From contig NZ_DATAGQ010000194.1 of assembly GCF_036263595.1 (NCBI RefSeq), positions 1-64,000 on the forward strand: a DNA stretch of 64,000 nt, given 5' to 3'. The stretch is from Geminicoccus sp036263595. GTDB taxonomy: Bacteria > Pseudomonadota > Alphaproteobacteria > Geminicoccales > Geminicoccaceae. Made by a program: the position numbers and the translations under genes. This document shows positions 42,581 through 51,186 of this stretch, piece by piece; position 1 is the stretch's first letter, and every line of letters starts with the position of its first letter. The notes beneath the pieces are model-generated. The model worked only from the letters and a program-made list of their open reading frames with translations, searched no databases and was not told the origin of the DNA.

Positions 42581-43092
42581 GCCTCGCCCTCCGTCTCGAG
42601 CAGCGCCGCCAGCATGGCATCAGCCGGCTTCTTGCCGCCCCAGACCACGAACTGGAACGCCGGGAAGAAGCGATCGCATTCCCCAAGCGAGATATCGATC
42701 ACGTCCTCGATGACCTCCATCGAAGGCAAGGCACTTTCGCGCACCAGCACGCCGTGACGAAACACCGGCAGGTCCTCGTCCGACCACAGGTCGAAATGCC
42801 CGAGCCACAGCTTCTCGTTGGCGAGTGCCAGCAGCTGCCGAATCTGCTCGCGTTTCTTCGCCGGCACCTTGAGGTCGAGCGCCGTCGTGAAATGCAGGAT
42901 CCACAGTTCGGGATTCCAGGTCACCATCACCTGATAGCGACACCAGGAGCCCGGCACCTCGATCGTCAGCTCGTCATCGTCCTTGCGGGCGCAGGCCCAT
43001 TCGCGGACCTGGGCCAAGTGTTCGATCATTTCGAGTGGATTGGAAGCAAGCTCGTCGTCGTCTTCCGCCACTTCAGAGCGCATCATCGTCAA
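42577..43092 (-). CDS. YbjN-domain protein
   Basis: 171 residues. NPLEMIEHLAQVREWACARKDDDELTIEV and the central LWILHFTTALDLKVPAKKREQIRQLLALANEKLWLGHFDLW match the YbjN fold, related to type III secretion chaperones. Members influence stress and motility in enterobacteria, but the function in alphaproteobacteria is unknown. It is coupled to proC by ATGA, the common alphaproteobacterial arrangement. Confidence 0.9.
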   Translation of the reverse strand: MTMMRSEVAEDDDELASNPLEMIEHLAQVREWACARKDDDELTIEVPGSWCRYQVMVTWNPELWILHFTTALDLKVPAKKREQIRQLLALANEKLWLGHFDLWSDEDLPVFRHGVLVRESALPSMEVIEDVIDISLGECDRFFPAFQFVVWGGKKPADAMLAALLETEGEA

Positions 43093-43219
43093 TGGCTTCT
43101 CCTGACGAATGGATCCGATAACGGATCCGAGAACAACAAAAGGCGTCGGGCGCGCTCCGGCCCGAACATGCCTCAGGCGTTGCAGGCTCGCAACGCGTCA
43201 GCCATGACTATCCGTTGGA

Positions 43220-43507
43220 TCAGGCGATTTCGGATGCAGGGTTCTCCAGGGCCGCCACGCGTGCTTCCAGCGCAGCGATCCGCTCCATGAGGCGATCCTG
43301 CTCGTCGCGTGACTTTTGTGCCATCGCGCGCACGGCTGCCACTTCGTCGGCGGTGGGCAGGTCCATCTCGGCCATCAGCCGCTCGACACGCTCCTTCACG
43401 CGCGTCTCGACCTCTTCCTTCACGGCCCCGAACGTGCTCACCGCTCCGCTCGCCACCTTGGCCAGATCGTCGAACAACCGGCTCGTGGTCTGCATCTCGT
43501 CCTCCAT
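43220..43507 (-). CDS. ubiK: accessory factor UbiK (BMFP coiled-coil protein)
   Basis: 95 residues. An amphipathic N-terminus (LFDDLAKVASGAVSTFGAVKEEVE) is followed by a C-terminal coiled coil (LMERIAALEARVAALE), the membrane-fusogenic BMFP/YqiC layout. UbiK assists ubiquinone biosynthesis at the membrane. It stands upstream of the YbjN-proC pair on the same strand, diverging from lgt. The start is ATG 43507. Confidence 0.9.
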   Translation of the reverse strand: MEDEMQTTSRLFDDLAKVASGAVSTFGAVKEEVETRVKERVERLMAEMDLPTADEVAAVRAMAQKSRDEQDRLMERIAALEARVAALENPASEIA

Positions 43508-43637
43508 CAGCGACGGCTACGTTCATTCCGCTATATGGGTCTTTCTCGCCTGCCGCAAAGGCCACGATGTCCGGCCGGTTCCATCCGCACCGCTTGAAGC
43601 GCTGGGCTTGAAGGGGCATGACCAGCCGTGACCCGGC

Positions 43638-44462
43638 TTGCTGGAATGCCCTTTGCCCCCGATCCTCGCCCTGCCATTCCCGTCCATCGACCCCGTCATC
43701 GTCCAGGTCGGCCCGTTCGCGCTGCGCTGGTACGCGCTGGCCTACGTGGCGGGGCTGCTGCTCGGCTGGTTCCTGACCAAGCGTCTGGTGACGCGGCCTG
43801 GCTGGCGGATCACGCCGGAGGACGTGGACGACCTCCTCTTCTACATCACGCTGGGCGTGATCCTGGGCGGACGGCTGGGCTATGTGCTGTTCTACAACCT
43901 GCCGAGCTACCTAGAGGACCCGGCCCAGATCCTGATGGTCTGGCAGGGCGGCATGTCGTTCCATGGCGGGCTGATCGGCGTCCTGATCGCGATGGGCTGG
44001 TTCGCCCGCTCGCGTAGGGTGCCGTTCCTCGACGTGGCCGATGCCGTGGCGGCGGTGACGCCGGTGGGGCTGCTGTTCGGCCGCATCGCCAACTTCATCA
44101 ACGGCGAGCTGTTCGGCCGGGTGACCGACCTGCCGTTCGGCGTCGTCTTTCCCCATGGCGGCCCCGAGCCGCGCCATCCGAGCCAGCTCTACGAGGCGTT
44201 CCTGGAAGGCCTGGTGCTCCTGGTCATCGTGCAGTGGATCGCGAGGTGGCCGCGCACGCCGCAGAACGCCGGCCTGATCGGCGGCGTCTTCCTGTTCGGC
44301 TATGCCGTGGCGCGATTCACGGTCGAGTTTGCCCGCGAGCCCGACGCGCAGCTGGGCTACCTGCTGGGCGGCCTGACCATGGGCCAGCTGCTCTGCCTGC
44401 CCATGGCGGCGTTGGGCCTCTGGCTGATCCTGCGGACCCGGGCGGTGGCCAGGGCGGCATGA
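43638..44462 (+). CDS. lgt: prolipoprotein diacylglyceryl transferase
   Basis: About 274 residues with seven membrane helices. The Lgt core is clear: LPFPSIDPVIVQVGPFALRWYALAYVAG at the start, GGRLGYVLFYN, GGMSFHGGLIG with the conserved His-Gly, and GRIANFINGELFGR, the Lgt signature. Lgt attaches diacylglycerol to lipobox cysteines in the inner membrane. No ATG is available in frame; TTG 43638 or TTG 43653 must serve, and GGAA six bases before 43653 favours the later one. The next gene starts inside its stop. Confidence 0.94.
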   Translation: MLECPLPPILALPFPSIDPVIVQVGPFALRWYALAYVAGLLLGWFLTKRLVTRPGWRITPEDVDDLLFYITLGVILGGRLGYVLFYNLPSYLEDPAQILMVWQGGMSFHGGLIGVLIAMGWFARSRRVPFLDVADAVAAVTPVGLLFGRIANFINGELFGRVTDLPFGVVFPHGGPEPRHPSQLYEAFLEGLVLLVIVQWIARWPRTPQNAGLIGGVFLFGYAVARFTVEFAREPDAQLGYLLGGLTMGQLLCLPMAALGLWLILRTRAVARAA

Positions 44463-45553
44463 GCGAGCAGCTCCTCCAGCTGCTGCGGCGCAAGGTCGAG
44501 GCCGATGGGCCGATCCGCCAGGACGAATGGTGGCAGATCTGCCTCTACCATCCCGGCCATGGCTACTACGCGACGAAGATCCCGCTGGGTGCAGACTTCA
44601 TCACCGCACCGGACATCTCCCAGCTCTTCGGTGAGCTGATCGGTCTGGCCCTGGCGCAGTGCTGGCTCGATGGCGGAGCGAAGCAACCTGCGACGCTGGC
44701 CGAGATCGGCCCCGGCAAGGGCACCTTGATGGCGGATGCCTGGCGCGCCCTCGGAGTCGTGCCGAATGCGCGCGAGGCGCTGGCGCCGCTGGCCCTGGTC
44801 GAGGTCAGCGCGTCGCTGCGCGCCTTCCAGACCAACCGGCTGCGCGGGCTGCCCGTGCGCTGGTTCGACGCGCTGGATCAGGTTCCCATGGCCGGCCCGA
44901 CCTACCTCGTGGCCAACGAGCTGTTCGACGCCCTGCCGGTGCGCCAGTTGGTACGCCTGTCCGGCCGCTGGTTCGAGCGCAAGGTGGGTGTGAGCGGCAG
45001 CGGCCATCTGGGCCTGCTGCTGGATCCCCGCCCCTCGCCGCTCACCTCCTCCCTGCCGGATTCGCCGGATGGGGCCGTACACGAGATCTCGCCGGCCAGG
45101 GAACGGATGGCCGCTTCGGTCGGTCAGCGGCTGGTGGCCAGCGGCGGCGCTGCTCTCCTGATCGATTATGGCGAGATGTACGATGGAGCCACCGGCGACA
45201 CGATCCAGGCAGTGCGCGGCCATCGCAAGGTCTCGGACCCCTTCGAGTTGCCCGGCGAGATCGACCTTACCAGCCGGGTCGACTTCAACCCGATCGTCCG
45301 TGCCCTGCAGGCAGCCGGCTGCACCGTGGCTGGCCCGATCACGCAGGGCGAGTTCCTGCGCAACCTCGGCATCGAGGTCAGGACCGAGGCGCTGGCCAAT
45401 GGCCTCGACGCCGCGCAGGCGGCTGACCTCCGCAACCGCACGAACCGCCTGATCGACCCGCGCCGCATGGGCCGTCTCTTCAAGGTCCTGGGAGTGGCGC
45501 CCGCCGGCCAGCCCCTGCCCCCTGGCTTCCCGGCCGAGGAACGCCCTGCATGA
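44459..45553 (+). CDS. SAM-dependent methyltransferase, MidA/NDUFAF7 type
   Basis: About 364 residues from ATG 44459, inside the lgt stop (ATGA). The family features are the N-terminal ICLYHPGHGYYATKIPLGADFITAPDISQLFGELIG, the SAM-binding LAEIGPGKGTLMADAWRAL, and VANELFDALPVRQL. In mitochondria NDUFAF7 methylates an arginine of a complex I subunit; bacterial homologues (DUF185) probably do similarly. The C-terminus is complete. pgeF follows with another ATGA overlap. lgt-midA-pgeF is a common alphaproteobacterial order. Confidence 0.92.
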   Translation: MSEQLLQLLRRKVEADGPIRQDEWWQICLYHPGHGYYATKIPLGADFITAPDISQLFGELIGLALAQCWLDGGAKQPATLAEIGPGKGTLMADAWRALGVVPNAREALAPLALVEVSASLRAFQTNRLRGLPVRWFDALDQVPMAGPTYLVANELFDALPVRQLVRLSGRWFERKVGVSGSGHLGLLLDPRPSPLTSSLPDSPDGAVHEISPARERMAASVGQRLVASGGAALLIDYGEMYDGATGDTIQAVRGHRKVSDPFELPGEIDLTSRVDFNPIVRALQAAGCTVAGPITQGEFLRNLGIEVRTEALANGLDAAQAADLRNRTNRLIDPRRMGRLFKVLGVAPAGQPLPPGFPAEERPA

Positions 45554-46308
45554 GAACCACGACCGTGCTCCTCGACGCCTGCCAGGGCATCCGGCACGGC
45601 TTCTTCGGCCGCCAGGGCGGCACCAGCGCTGCACCCTATGACAGCCTGAACATGGCCCTGCGCACCGGTGACCAGCGCGAGCACGTCCTGGCCAACCGCC
45701 GGATCGTCGCGGAATCCCTGGGGGCGGAGCACCTGGTCGTCGCCCGCCAAGTCCACGGCACCACCACCGTCCGCGTCGCCGAGCCCTGGGCCGCCGACGA
45801 CGCGCCCGAAGCCGACGCGCTGGTCACCACGGTGCCCGGCCTCGCCATCGCTGTCACCACCGCCGACTGCGCGCCCATCCTCCTCTGCGACCCCCACGCC
45901 CGCGTCGTCGGCGCCGCCCATGCCGGATGGAAGGGTGCGCTGGACGGGATCGTCGAGAGCGTGGTCGCCGCCATGGCCGAGGCCGGCGCCGATCCGGGCC
46001 GCATCGCGGCTGCCGTCGGCCCCTGCATCCAGCGCCGCTCCTATCAGGTCGGCCCGGAGTTCGAGGCGCGCTTCCTGGAAGCCGACCCGGCCTCGGAGAG
46101 CTTCTTCACCGTTGGCCGCGGTGGCCGGCCCTATTTCGACCTGGAGTCCTATGTCTGCCTGCGCCTGAGCCGGGCGGGCGTGACAATGGTCCAGGCGAGT
46201 GGATTGGACACGGTGGCAGAGCCGGGCCGCTTCTTCAGCTACCGGCGGGCGACACTGGCAGGTGGGGGACCATTCGGGACTCAGGCGAGCGGGATTGTCA
46301 TCGCCTGA
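45550..46308 (+). CDS. pgeF: peptidoglycan editing factor PgeF (laccase domain)
   Basis: 252 residues of the YfiH/DUF152 family. Conserved metal-site regions are present: ARQVHGTTTV with the first His, TTADCAPILLCDP with the Cys, and AAHAGWKGALDG with the second His. In E. coli PgeF removes misincorporated L-Ser from peptidoglycan precursors; some relatives show purine-related activity. It is cytoplasmic. It starts within the midA-like stop. Its 3' end marks the left edge of the AT-rich island. Confidence 0.93.
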   Translation: MRTTTVLLDACQGIRHGFFGRQGGTSAAPYDSLNMALRTGDQREHVLANRRIVAESLGAEHLVVARQVHGTTTVRVAEPWAADDAPEADALVTTVPGLAIAVTTADCAPILLCDPHARVVGAAHAGWKGALDGIVESVVAAMAEAGADPGRIAAAVGPCIQRRSYQVGPEFEARFLEADPASESFFTVGRGGRPYFDLESYVCLRLSRAGVTMVQASGLDTVAEPGRFFSYRRATLAGGGPFGTQASGIVIA

Positions 46309-46323
46309 ACAAAATGCCTCGCA

Positions 46324-46349
46324 TTCAGACAAGCTTCGATTTGTCTGAA
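46324..46349. terminator. hairpin at the end of the AT-rich gene
   Basis: Perfect 9-bp arms TTCAGACAA (46324-46332) and TTGTCTGAA (46341-46349) enclose an eight-base loop. They lie between the convergent pgeF stop and the AT-rich gene stop at 46355. On the minus strand a short T-run follows after about ten bases (GCATTTTG). It is probably a shared or island-derived terminator. Confidence 0.55.
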
Positions 46350-46354
46350 GCAGT

Positions 46355-47218
46355 TCAAACTTTATTTTCTCGACCCATTTGCGCAAGCATGCCGTTATAA
46401 ATCTCGATAGCGTCGTTGTATTTTCCTGCTATCTCGACTGAAGCTCTTTTGTTACTTATGATATTATCTATCTCATAAAGCAGAGTTTGTTCAACGACTT
46501 GAATCAGAGATGTAAGGCGGCTTATGTCTTTCTGCTCAAAACTCTCGATTTGTTCCTTGGCAAGAATATTTTCAAGCATGCTCTTTATTCCTGGATCTTT
46601 ATGTAGTGGCTGAATTTCATTTTTTACTTTTGACTCCCATAGCAAATAATGCACTCGATAGATAATAGCTCTAGCAATAAAGAATAAAAACCATAGTCTC
46701 TCAGAGAGAAAAGGCCGAAGAGACTCGACTTGAACAATTTCATCAGAAGAAATTCTTTTGTGATTTATTGGCTCAACGTCTTTTATCCCATCAAAAATGA
46801 ACTTATGTTCCATAGCGGAATCTAGTTCAACATCCCCCATTATATCATATACTATAGATATTGACGGCATGCTGCTTTTTATTCTGAGATAGGCGTTCCA
46901 TAATTTCCCTGCTGCTTCCGCCTTCCTTTCATACAAAGCAGAATGAGAAGAACCCAGATGGCTTACCATCGACTGCAGCAATAATATCTGGTTATTAAGA
47001 TCCGCTTTTGCGTTCTCAAGCTTAGTAGCCGTAAGCAGTTTATCTTTTTCATGGATACGATTTATCCAAATCTTACTTAAAAACAAAAACAAGCCCTGCA
47101 GAACTACTTGCATACTGCCAATGCTTCTATTATTGACATATTGTTCCTGCCCCAATATCGGGTCTACTTGGTTACACTCCATATGTAAATTTTTTATCCT
47201 AATGAAGTAGTTCCGCAT
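46355..47218 (-). CDS. AT-rich foreign gene, unknown function
   Basis: About 288 residues from ATG 47218 (MRNYFIRIK), or 276 from ATG 47182. The base composition is far below its neighbours: the 60-base lines at 46621 and 46921 count 32% and 47% G+C by hand. Codons such as AAA, ATA and TTA abound. The protein has a hydrophobic stretch near the N-terminus (VVLQGLFLFLSKIW, likely one membrane helix) and a second at FLFFIARAIIYRV. The region between and after is helical and charged (LTATKLENAKADLNNQILLL) and may form a coiled coil. No known family is recognised. It is probably horizontally acquired cargo. Confidence 0.75.
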   Translation of the reverse strand: MRNYFIRIKNLHMECNQVDPILGQEQYVNNRSIGSMQVVLQGLFLFLSKIWINRIHEKDKLLTATKLENAKADLNNQILLLQSMVSHLGSSHSALYERKAEAAGKLWNAYLRIKSSMPSISIVYDIMGDVELDSAMEHKFIFDGIKDVEPINHKRISSDEIVQVESLRPFLSERLWFLFFIARAIIYRVHYLLWESKVKNEIQPLHKDPGIKSMLENILAKEQIESFEQKDISRLTSLIQVVEQTLLYEIDNIISNKRASVEIAGKYNDAIEIYNGMLAQMGRENKV

Positions 47219-47229
47219 CCGAATGAGGG

Positions 47230-48039
47230 CTATTCCCCCGACTGGAGCAGCAATCCCCGCCGTCGCACGGACTGGAACAGCAGCGTGTACACACCCGCCG
47301 CGATCGCCAGCCACACCGCGAGCATGGCGAGCGCCCAGAAAAACAGCCCGGTATCGAACCGTCCGTCGACGACCACGGCTCGCATGCCCTCGAACACCGC
47401 CCCCGTCGGCAGGCACCAGGCGATCGTCTGGAGCCATTGGGGCAGGGTCTCGATCGGGTAGAACACGCCCGAGATCGGCTGGATCAGGAAGATCGCGGCC
47501 CAGGCCAGGCTCTCCGCCCCCATGCCCAGGCGCATGACCGTGCCCGAGATCATCAGGCCGATCGCCCAGCCGAAGCCCATCAGCACCGCCATGAACGCGA
47601 TCGTCGACCAGCCGAGCGCGCCGCCGATCCAAAAGCCGTGGATGGGGATCGCCAGCAGTGCAGCACCACCCACGCCCAGCATCACGCGGATGAGCGCGAT
47701 GAGGAAAACCGCGATCACGTGCTCGTAGGGGCGCAGCGGGCTTGTGAAGAGATGGCCGAAATGGCGGGCATACATCTCCTCCAGGAAGCCCAGGCTGACG
47801 CCCAGCTGGCCGCGGAACAGGACATCCCAGAGCAGCACGGCCGACAGGAAGATCCCGGCCGCATTGGCGACCAGCGAGCTCTCGGTGGCAAGGAATCGTG
47901 TGATGAACCCCCACAGGATCACCTGCACGGTCGGCCAGTAGACCAGGTCCAGGAGGCGCGGCCACGACGCGGTCAGGAGGTACCAGTGACGGCGGAACAC
48001 GCCGCGGATCCGGCGCAGCGACAAGGTGAGCGCGCTCAA
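47230..48039 (-). CDS. ABC-2 type exporter permease
   Basis: About 269 residues. The start is TTG 48039, which overlaps the ATPase stop as TTGA. About six hydrophobic segments match the ABC-2 export permease fold: LDLVYWPTVQVILWGFITRFL, SAVLLWDVLFRGQLGVSLGFLEEMYARH, and IFLIQPISGVFYPIETLPQWLQTIAWCLPTG, where the proline-rich YPIETLPxWLQ region is a hallmark. It probably exports a lipid, glycan or small molecule with the upstream ATPase. The cargo is unknown. Its stop borders the AT-rich gene. Confidence 0.9.
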   Translation of the reverse strand: MSALTLSLRRIRGVFRRHWYLLTASWPRLLDLVYWPTVQVILWGFITRFLATESSLVANAAGIFLSAVLLWDVLFRGQLGVSLGFLEEMYARHFGHLFTSPLRPYEHVIAVFLIALIRVMLGVGGAALLAIPIHGFWIGGALGWSTIAFMAVLMGFGWAIGLMISGTVMRLGMGAESLAWAAIFLIQPISGVFYPIETLPQWLQTIAWCLPTGAVFEGMRAVVVDGRFDTGLFFWALAMLAVWLAIAAGVYTLLFQSVRRRGLLLQSGE

Positions 48040-48788
48040 GCTTCCTCCATCGCCCGCGAGCGCCCGCGGGCGATGTCCAGGAAGACCTCCTCCATGTCCT
48101 CGCGGCCGTAGCGCTCCAGCAATTGTGCCGGCGAGCCCTCCGCCACCAGCTTGCCGGCCTTCATCATCACGACATGGTGCGCCAGCCGCTCGACCTCGTT
48201 CATGTTGTGCGAGGCCAGCAGCACCGCCGCCCCCCGCTCCTGCTGGTACGCGGCCAGCATTCCGCGCAGCCGGTCCGCCGTGTCGGGATCGAGCGAGGCC
48301 GTGGGCTCGTCCAGCAGGAGAAGGTCCGGCCGGTTGATCAGCGCCTTGGCCAGCACGACCCGGGTCTTCTGACCGGCCGAGAGCCGCCCGGTCGGCCGGT
48401 CGATGAAGGAGCCAAGGTCCAGCCGCTGGGTCAGCTCGTCGATCCGCTGCCCCGTGTGCGGGATCCCATAGAGGTCGGCGTAGACCTTCAGGTTCTGCCG
48501 CACGGTCAGCCGAAGCGGCAGGTCCACATAGGGTGAGGAGAAGTTCATCCGCGGCAAGAGGCGGTTGCGTGCCTTGGGCATGGGCAGGCCGAAGATCTCG
48601 ATCCGGCCGGCAGACGGCGCCAGCAGACCCAGCAGCATCGCGATCGTCGTGGTCTTGCCGGCGCCGTTCGCGCCCAGCAGGGCGGTGGTGCGCCCGGCCG
48701 GGATCGTGAAGCTCAGCCCGTCCACCGCCACGACCTGGCCATAGCGCTTGACCAGGTCCTGCACGCGAACCGCAATGGCTTGCATCAC
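48036..48788 (-). CDS. ABC transporter ATP-binding protein
   Basis: 250 residues. Walker A is GANGAGKTTT (about 39-48), the signature is LSAGQKTRV and Walker B is LLLLDEPTASLDPD. The sequence fits exporters of the ABC-2/drug and lipid type. It is coupled downstream to the permease by TTGA and upstream to the TAXI binding protein by an overlap at 48785-48788, so three genes form a translationally coupled set. Confidence 0.95.
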   Translation of the reverse strand: MMQAIAVRVQDLVKRYGQVVAVDGLSFTIPAGRTTALLGANGAGKTTTIAMLLGLLAPSAGRIEIFGLPMPKARNRLLPRMNFSSPYVDLPLRLTVRQNLKVYADLYGIPHTGQRIDELTQRLDLGSFIDRPTGRLSAGQKTRVVLAKALINRPDLLLLDEPTASLDPDTADRLRGMLAAYQQERGAAVLLASHNMNEVERLAHHVVMMKAGKLVAEGSPAQLLERYGREDMEEVFLDIARGRSRAMEEA

Positions 48789-49792
48789 TGCGCGAGCCCT
48801 TCGGCGCGGTAGAACTCGGCAGCACCCGGATGGACCGGCACGTTCATGCTGTCGAGCGCGTGCTCCAGGCTGAGGTCCGCCAGCCTTGGATGGACATCGC
48901 GCAGGAAGGCCTGGGACTGCGGGTGCCAGAAGGCGGCGGTGATGCCACGGACGAGGTCGCCCGGCACGTCGGCCGAGACCAGCCAGAGCGCGCGGAGCGC
49001 CACGGTGGGGCTTGCATAGGTGCCTGCATAGGTGCCGGCCGGGATGGTGGTGCGGCGGAAGAACGGGTGGTTGTCGAGGAGGCGGTCCAGAGGACCGCCA
49101 TCGATGCGCACGAGCTGCGCGTCCAGCGACGTGACCGCCTCGGTGACCACCTCGACCGGTGCGCCGGCCACCAGGAACATGGCTTCAAGCGTGCCGACCC
49201 GCATCCGGCCGAGCGCTTCGACCGCATCGATCTCGACCAGCAGCACGTCCTTCTCGGTCAGGTCGAACGCCTTCAGCAGCTCCCGCACACTGACCGCCGT
49301 GCCGGATCCCTTGGACCCGATCGCCACCCGCTTGCCGCGCAGGTCCTCCAGGCGTGCGATGCCTGACGTCGGCGCCACCACCAGATGCAACGCCTCATCG
49401 AACAGCGAGCAGATGCCGCGCAGCTTCTGGAAGGCCGGCCGATTCGCGAACGGCCCTGCTGCATTGGCGGCGTAGTAGGCGATGTCGGCCTGCGCGAACC
49501 CGCTCTCCACCTCGCCGCTCTCGATCGCGTCGACATTCTCGACGGAGCCGCGTGACGACTGCACCAGGGCGACAAGGCCTTCCACGCCGCAGCCCCCGCC
49601 TTCCACGCAGGGGCGCCCGCCGGTCGGCGCGCCGATCACCCCCGCAATCGCGGTGCCGATTGGGTAGTAGGTGCTCGTCGGGGCACCGGTGCGGATCCGG
49701 AAGAAACCCTGTGCCTGCCCAGGCGACGGCAGATGGGTGAGCCCGGCGACCGCACCGAGCGAACCCAACACCATGCGGCGGGACAGGAACAT
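48785..49792 (-). CDS. TAXI-family solute-binding protein
   Basis: 335 residues with a Tat-like/Sec leader (SRRMVLGSLGAVAGLTHLPSPGQA). The TAXI fold is evident from RIRTGAPTSTYYPIGTAIAGVIG at the start, GFAQADIAYYAANA, and LRGKRVAIGSKGSGTAVSVREL. Such proteins normally feed TRAP transporters (DctM/DctQ fusion) for dicarboxylates, glutamate or similar. No TRAP permease lies here; instead its stop overlaps an ABC-2 ATPase. It is therefore either an orphan binding protein or part of an unusual exporter-associated system. Confidence 0.9.
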   Translation of the reverse strand: MFLSRRMVLGSLGAVAGLTHLPSPGQAQGFFRIRTGAPTSTYYPIGTAIAGVIGAPTGGRPCVEGGGCGVEGLVALVQSSRGSVENVDAIESGEVESGFAQADIAYYAANAAGPFANRPAFQKLRGICSLFDEALHLVVAPTSGIARLEDLRGKRVAIGSKGSGTAVSVRELLKAFDLTEKDVLLVEIDAVEALGRMRVGTLEAMFLVAGAPVEVVTEAVTSLDAQLVRIDGGPLDRLLDNHPFFRRTTIPAGTYAGTYASPTVALRALWLVSADVPGDLVRGITAAFWHPQSQAFLRDVHPRLADLSLEHALDSMNVPVHPGAAEFYRAEGLAQ

Positions 49793-50060
49793 CGCGTCCC
49801 TCGGAACTACGTGTGACGGCTAGGAGATAGTTCCCGGCCCCCACCCTGCCAAGGCGAAACGCCCGATATCGGGGTGGTTGCTGCCGGGCTGTGACCGCCC
49901 CTGGCAGCTGGACCGGGTTCCTGGAAGGCCAGCCCTCAGGATGCAGGCGCGGCTCTAGAGCCAGTTCGGCCTACCCGATGGGCCCAGAGGCTGGCGCCGG
50001 CATGGCCAAGCTTCTACGGTCAAGCACGTGGACAAGGCCAGTCCTCGGGAGAACGGGACC

Positions 50061-51173
50061 ATGCGCGTCGGTGTGCCGAAGGAAATCAAGACCCATGAAT
50101 ACCGGGTGGGCCTCGTCCCCTCCAGCGTCCGCGAGCTGGTCCATCACGGTCACGAGGTGACCGTCGAGACGCAGGCGGGACTGGGCATCGGCTATGACGA
50201 CGAGGCCTACCGCAAGGCTGGCGCCACCATCGCCGGATCGGCGGCCGAGATCTTCGCCGGCGCCGACATGATCGTGAAGGTCAAGGAGCCGCAGTTCCAC
50301 GAATGCGCCATGCTGCGCGAGGACCAGGTCCTGTTCACCTACCTGCATTTGGCCGCCGACCGGCCGCAGACCGAGGCCCTCTTGAAGTCGGGCGCCATCT
50401 GCATCGCCTACGAGACGGTCACCGACCGCCGCGGCCGCCTTCCCCTGCTCACACCCATGTCCGAGGTCGCCGGCCGGATGTCGATCCAGGTGGGTGCCCA
50501 CTGCCTGGAGAAGGCGCAGGGCGGCTCCGGCGTCCTGCTGGGCGGCGTGCCGGGCGTGCCGGCCGGCAAGGTCGTCATCATCGGCGGCGGCGTGTCCGGC
50601 ACCAATGCCGCGCGCATGGCCATGGGCATGGAAGCGGCCGTCACCGTGATCGACCGCTCGATCGACCGCCTCTACGAGCTGGACCTCCAGTTCGGCCCGA
50701 CCCTGAACACGATCTTCTCGACCATCGACGCCATCGAGCAGCACGTGACCGGCGCCGACCTCGTCATCGGCGCGGTGCTGATTCCCGGTGCCGCCGCGCC
50801 CAAGCTCATCACCCGGCAGATGATCGCCGCGATGAAGCCCGGCTCCGTCTTCGTCGACATCGCGATCGACCAGGGCGGCTGCGCGGAAACCTCGCGGCCC
50901 ACCACCCATGCCGAACCCACCTATGTCGTCGACGGCGTGACCCATTACTGCGTCACCAACATGCCGGGCGCAGTCGCCCGCACCTCGACCCATGCACTGA
51001 ACAACGCCACCCTGCCCTATGCGCTGGCACTCGCCGACAAGGGCTGGAGCCGGGCCATCAGCGCGGACCCGGGCCTGGCCGATGGCCTGAACATCGCCCG
51101 CGGCAAGCTCACCTACCAGGCCGTGGCTGAGTCGCTGGACCTGCCCTTCACCCCCCGCGGCGATATCGGATGA
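50061..51173 (+). CDS. ald: alanine dehydrogenase
   Basis: About 370 residues from ATG 50061, with GGGA just upstream. MRVGVPKEIKTHEYRVGLVPSSV matches Ald, including the pyruvate-binding Arg and Lys residues. The NAD-binding KVVIIGGGVSGTNAARMAMGMEA (about 170) and VDIAIDQGGCAETSRPTTH, with its catalytic Asp and the His, are intact. Ald interconverts alanine with pyruvate and ammonia. The MocR regulator starts 14 bases later, and xsc lies 3 kb on. In taurine dissimilation Ald recycles the alanine produced by taurine-pyruvate aminotransferase. Confidence 0.95.
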   Translation: MRVGVPKEIKTHEYRVGLVPSSVRELVHHGHEVTVETQAGLGIGYDDEAYRKAGATIAGSAAEIFAGADMIVKVKEPQFHECAMLREDQVLFTYLHLAADRPQTEALLKSGAICIAYETVTDRRGRLPLLTPMSEVAGRMSIQVGAHCLEKAQGGSGVLLGGVPGVPAGKVVIIGGGVSGTNAARMAMGMEAAVTVIDRSIDRLYELDLQFGPTLNTIFSTIDAIEQHVTGADLVIGAVLIPGAAAPKLITRQMIAAMKPGSVFVDIAIDQGGCAETSRPTTHAEPTYVVDGVTHYCVTNMPGAVARTSTHALNNATLPYALALADKGWSRAISADPGLADGLNIARGKLTYQAVAESLDLPFTPRGDIG

Positions 51174-51186
51174 GCGTGAGCGGGGC

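Noticed and set aside
46355..47965. A 536-codon frame fusing the ABC permease region to the AT-rich gene
   Set aside because: The first half is a shifted reading of the exporter permease; composition and motifs change sharply at 47218, so the genes are separate.
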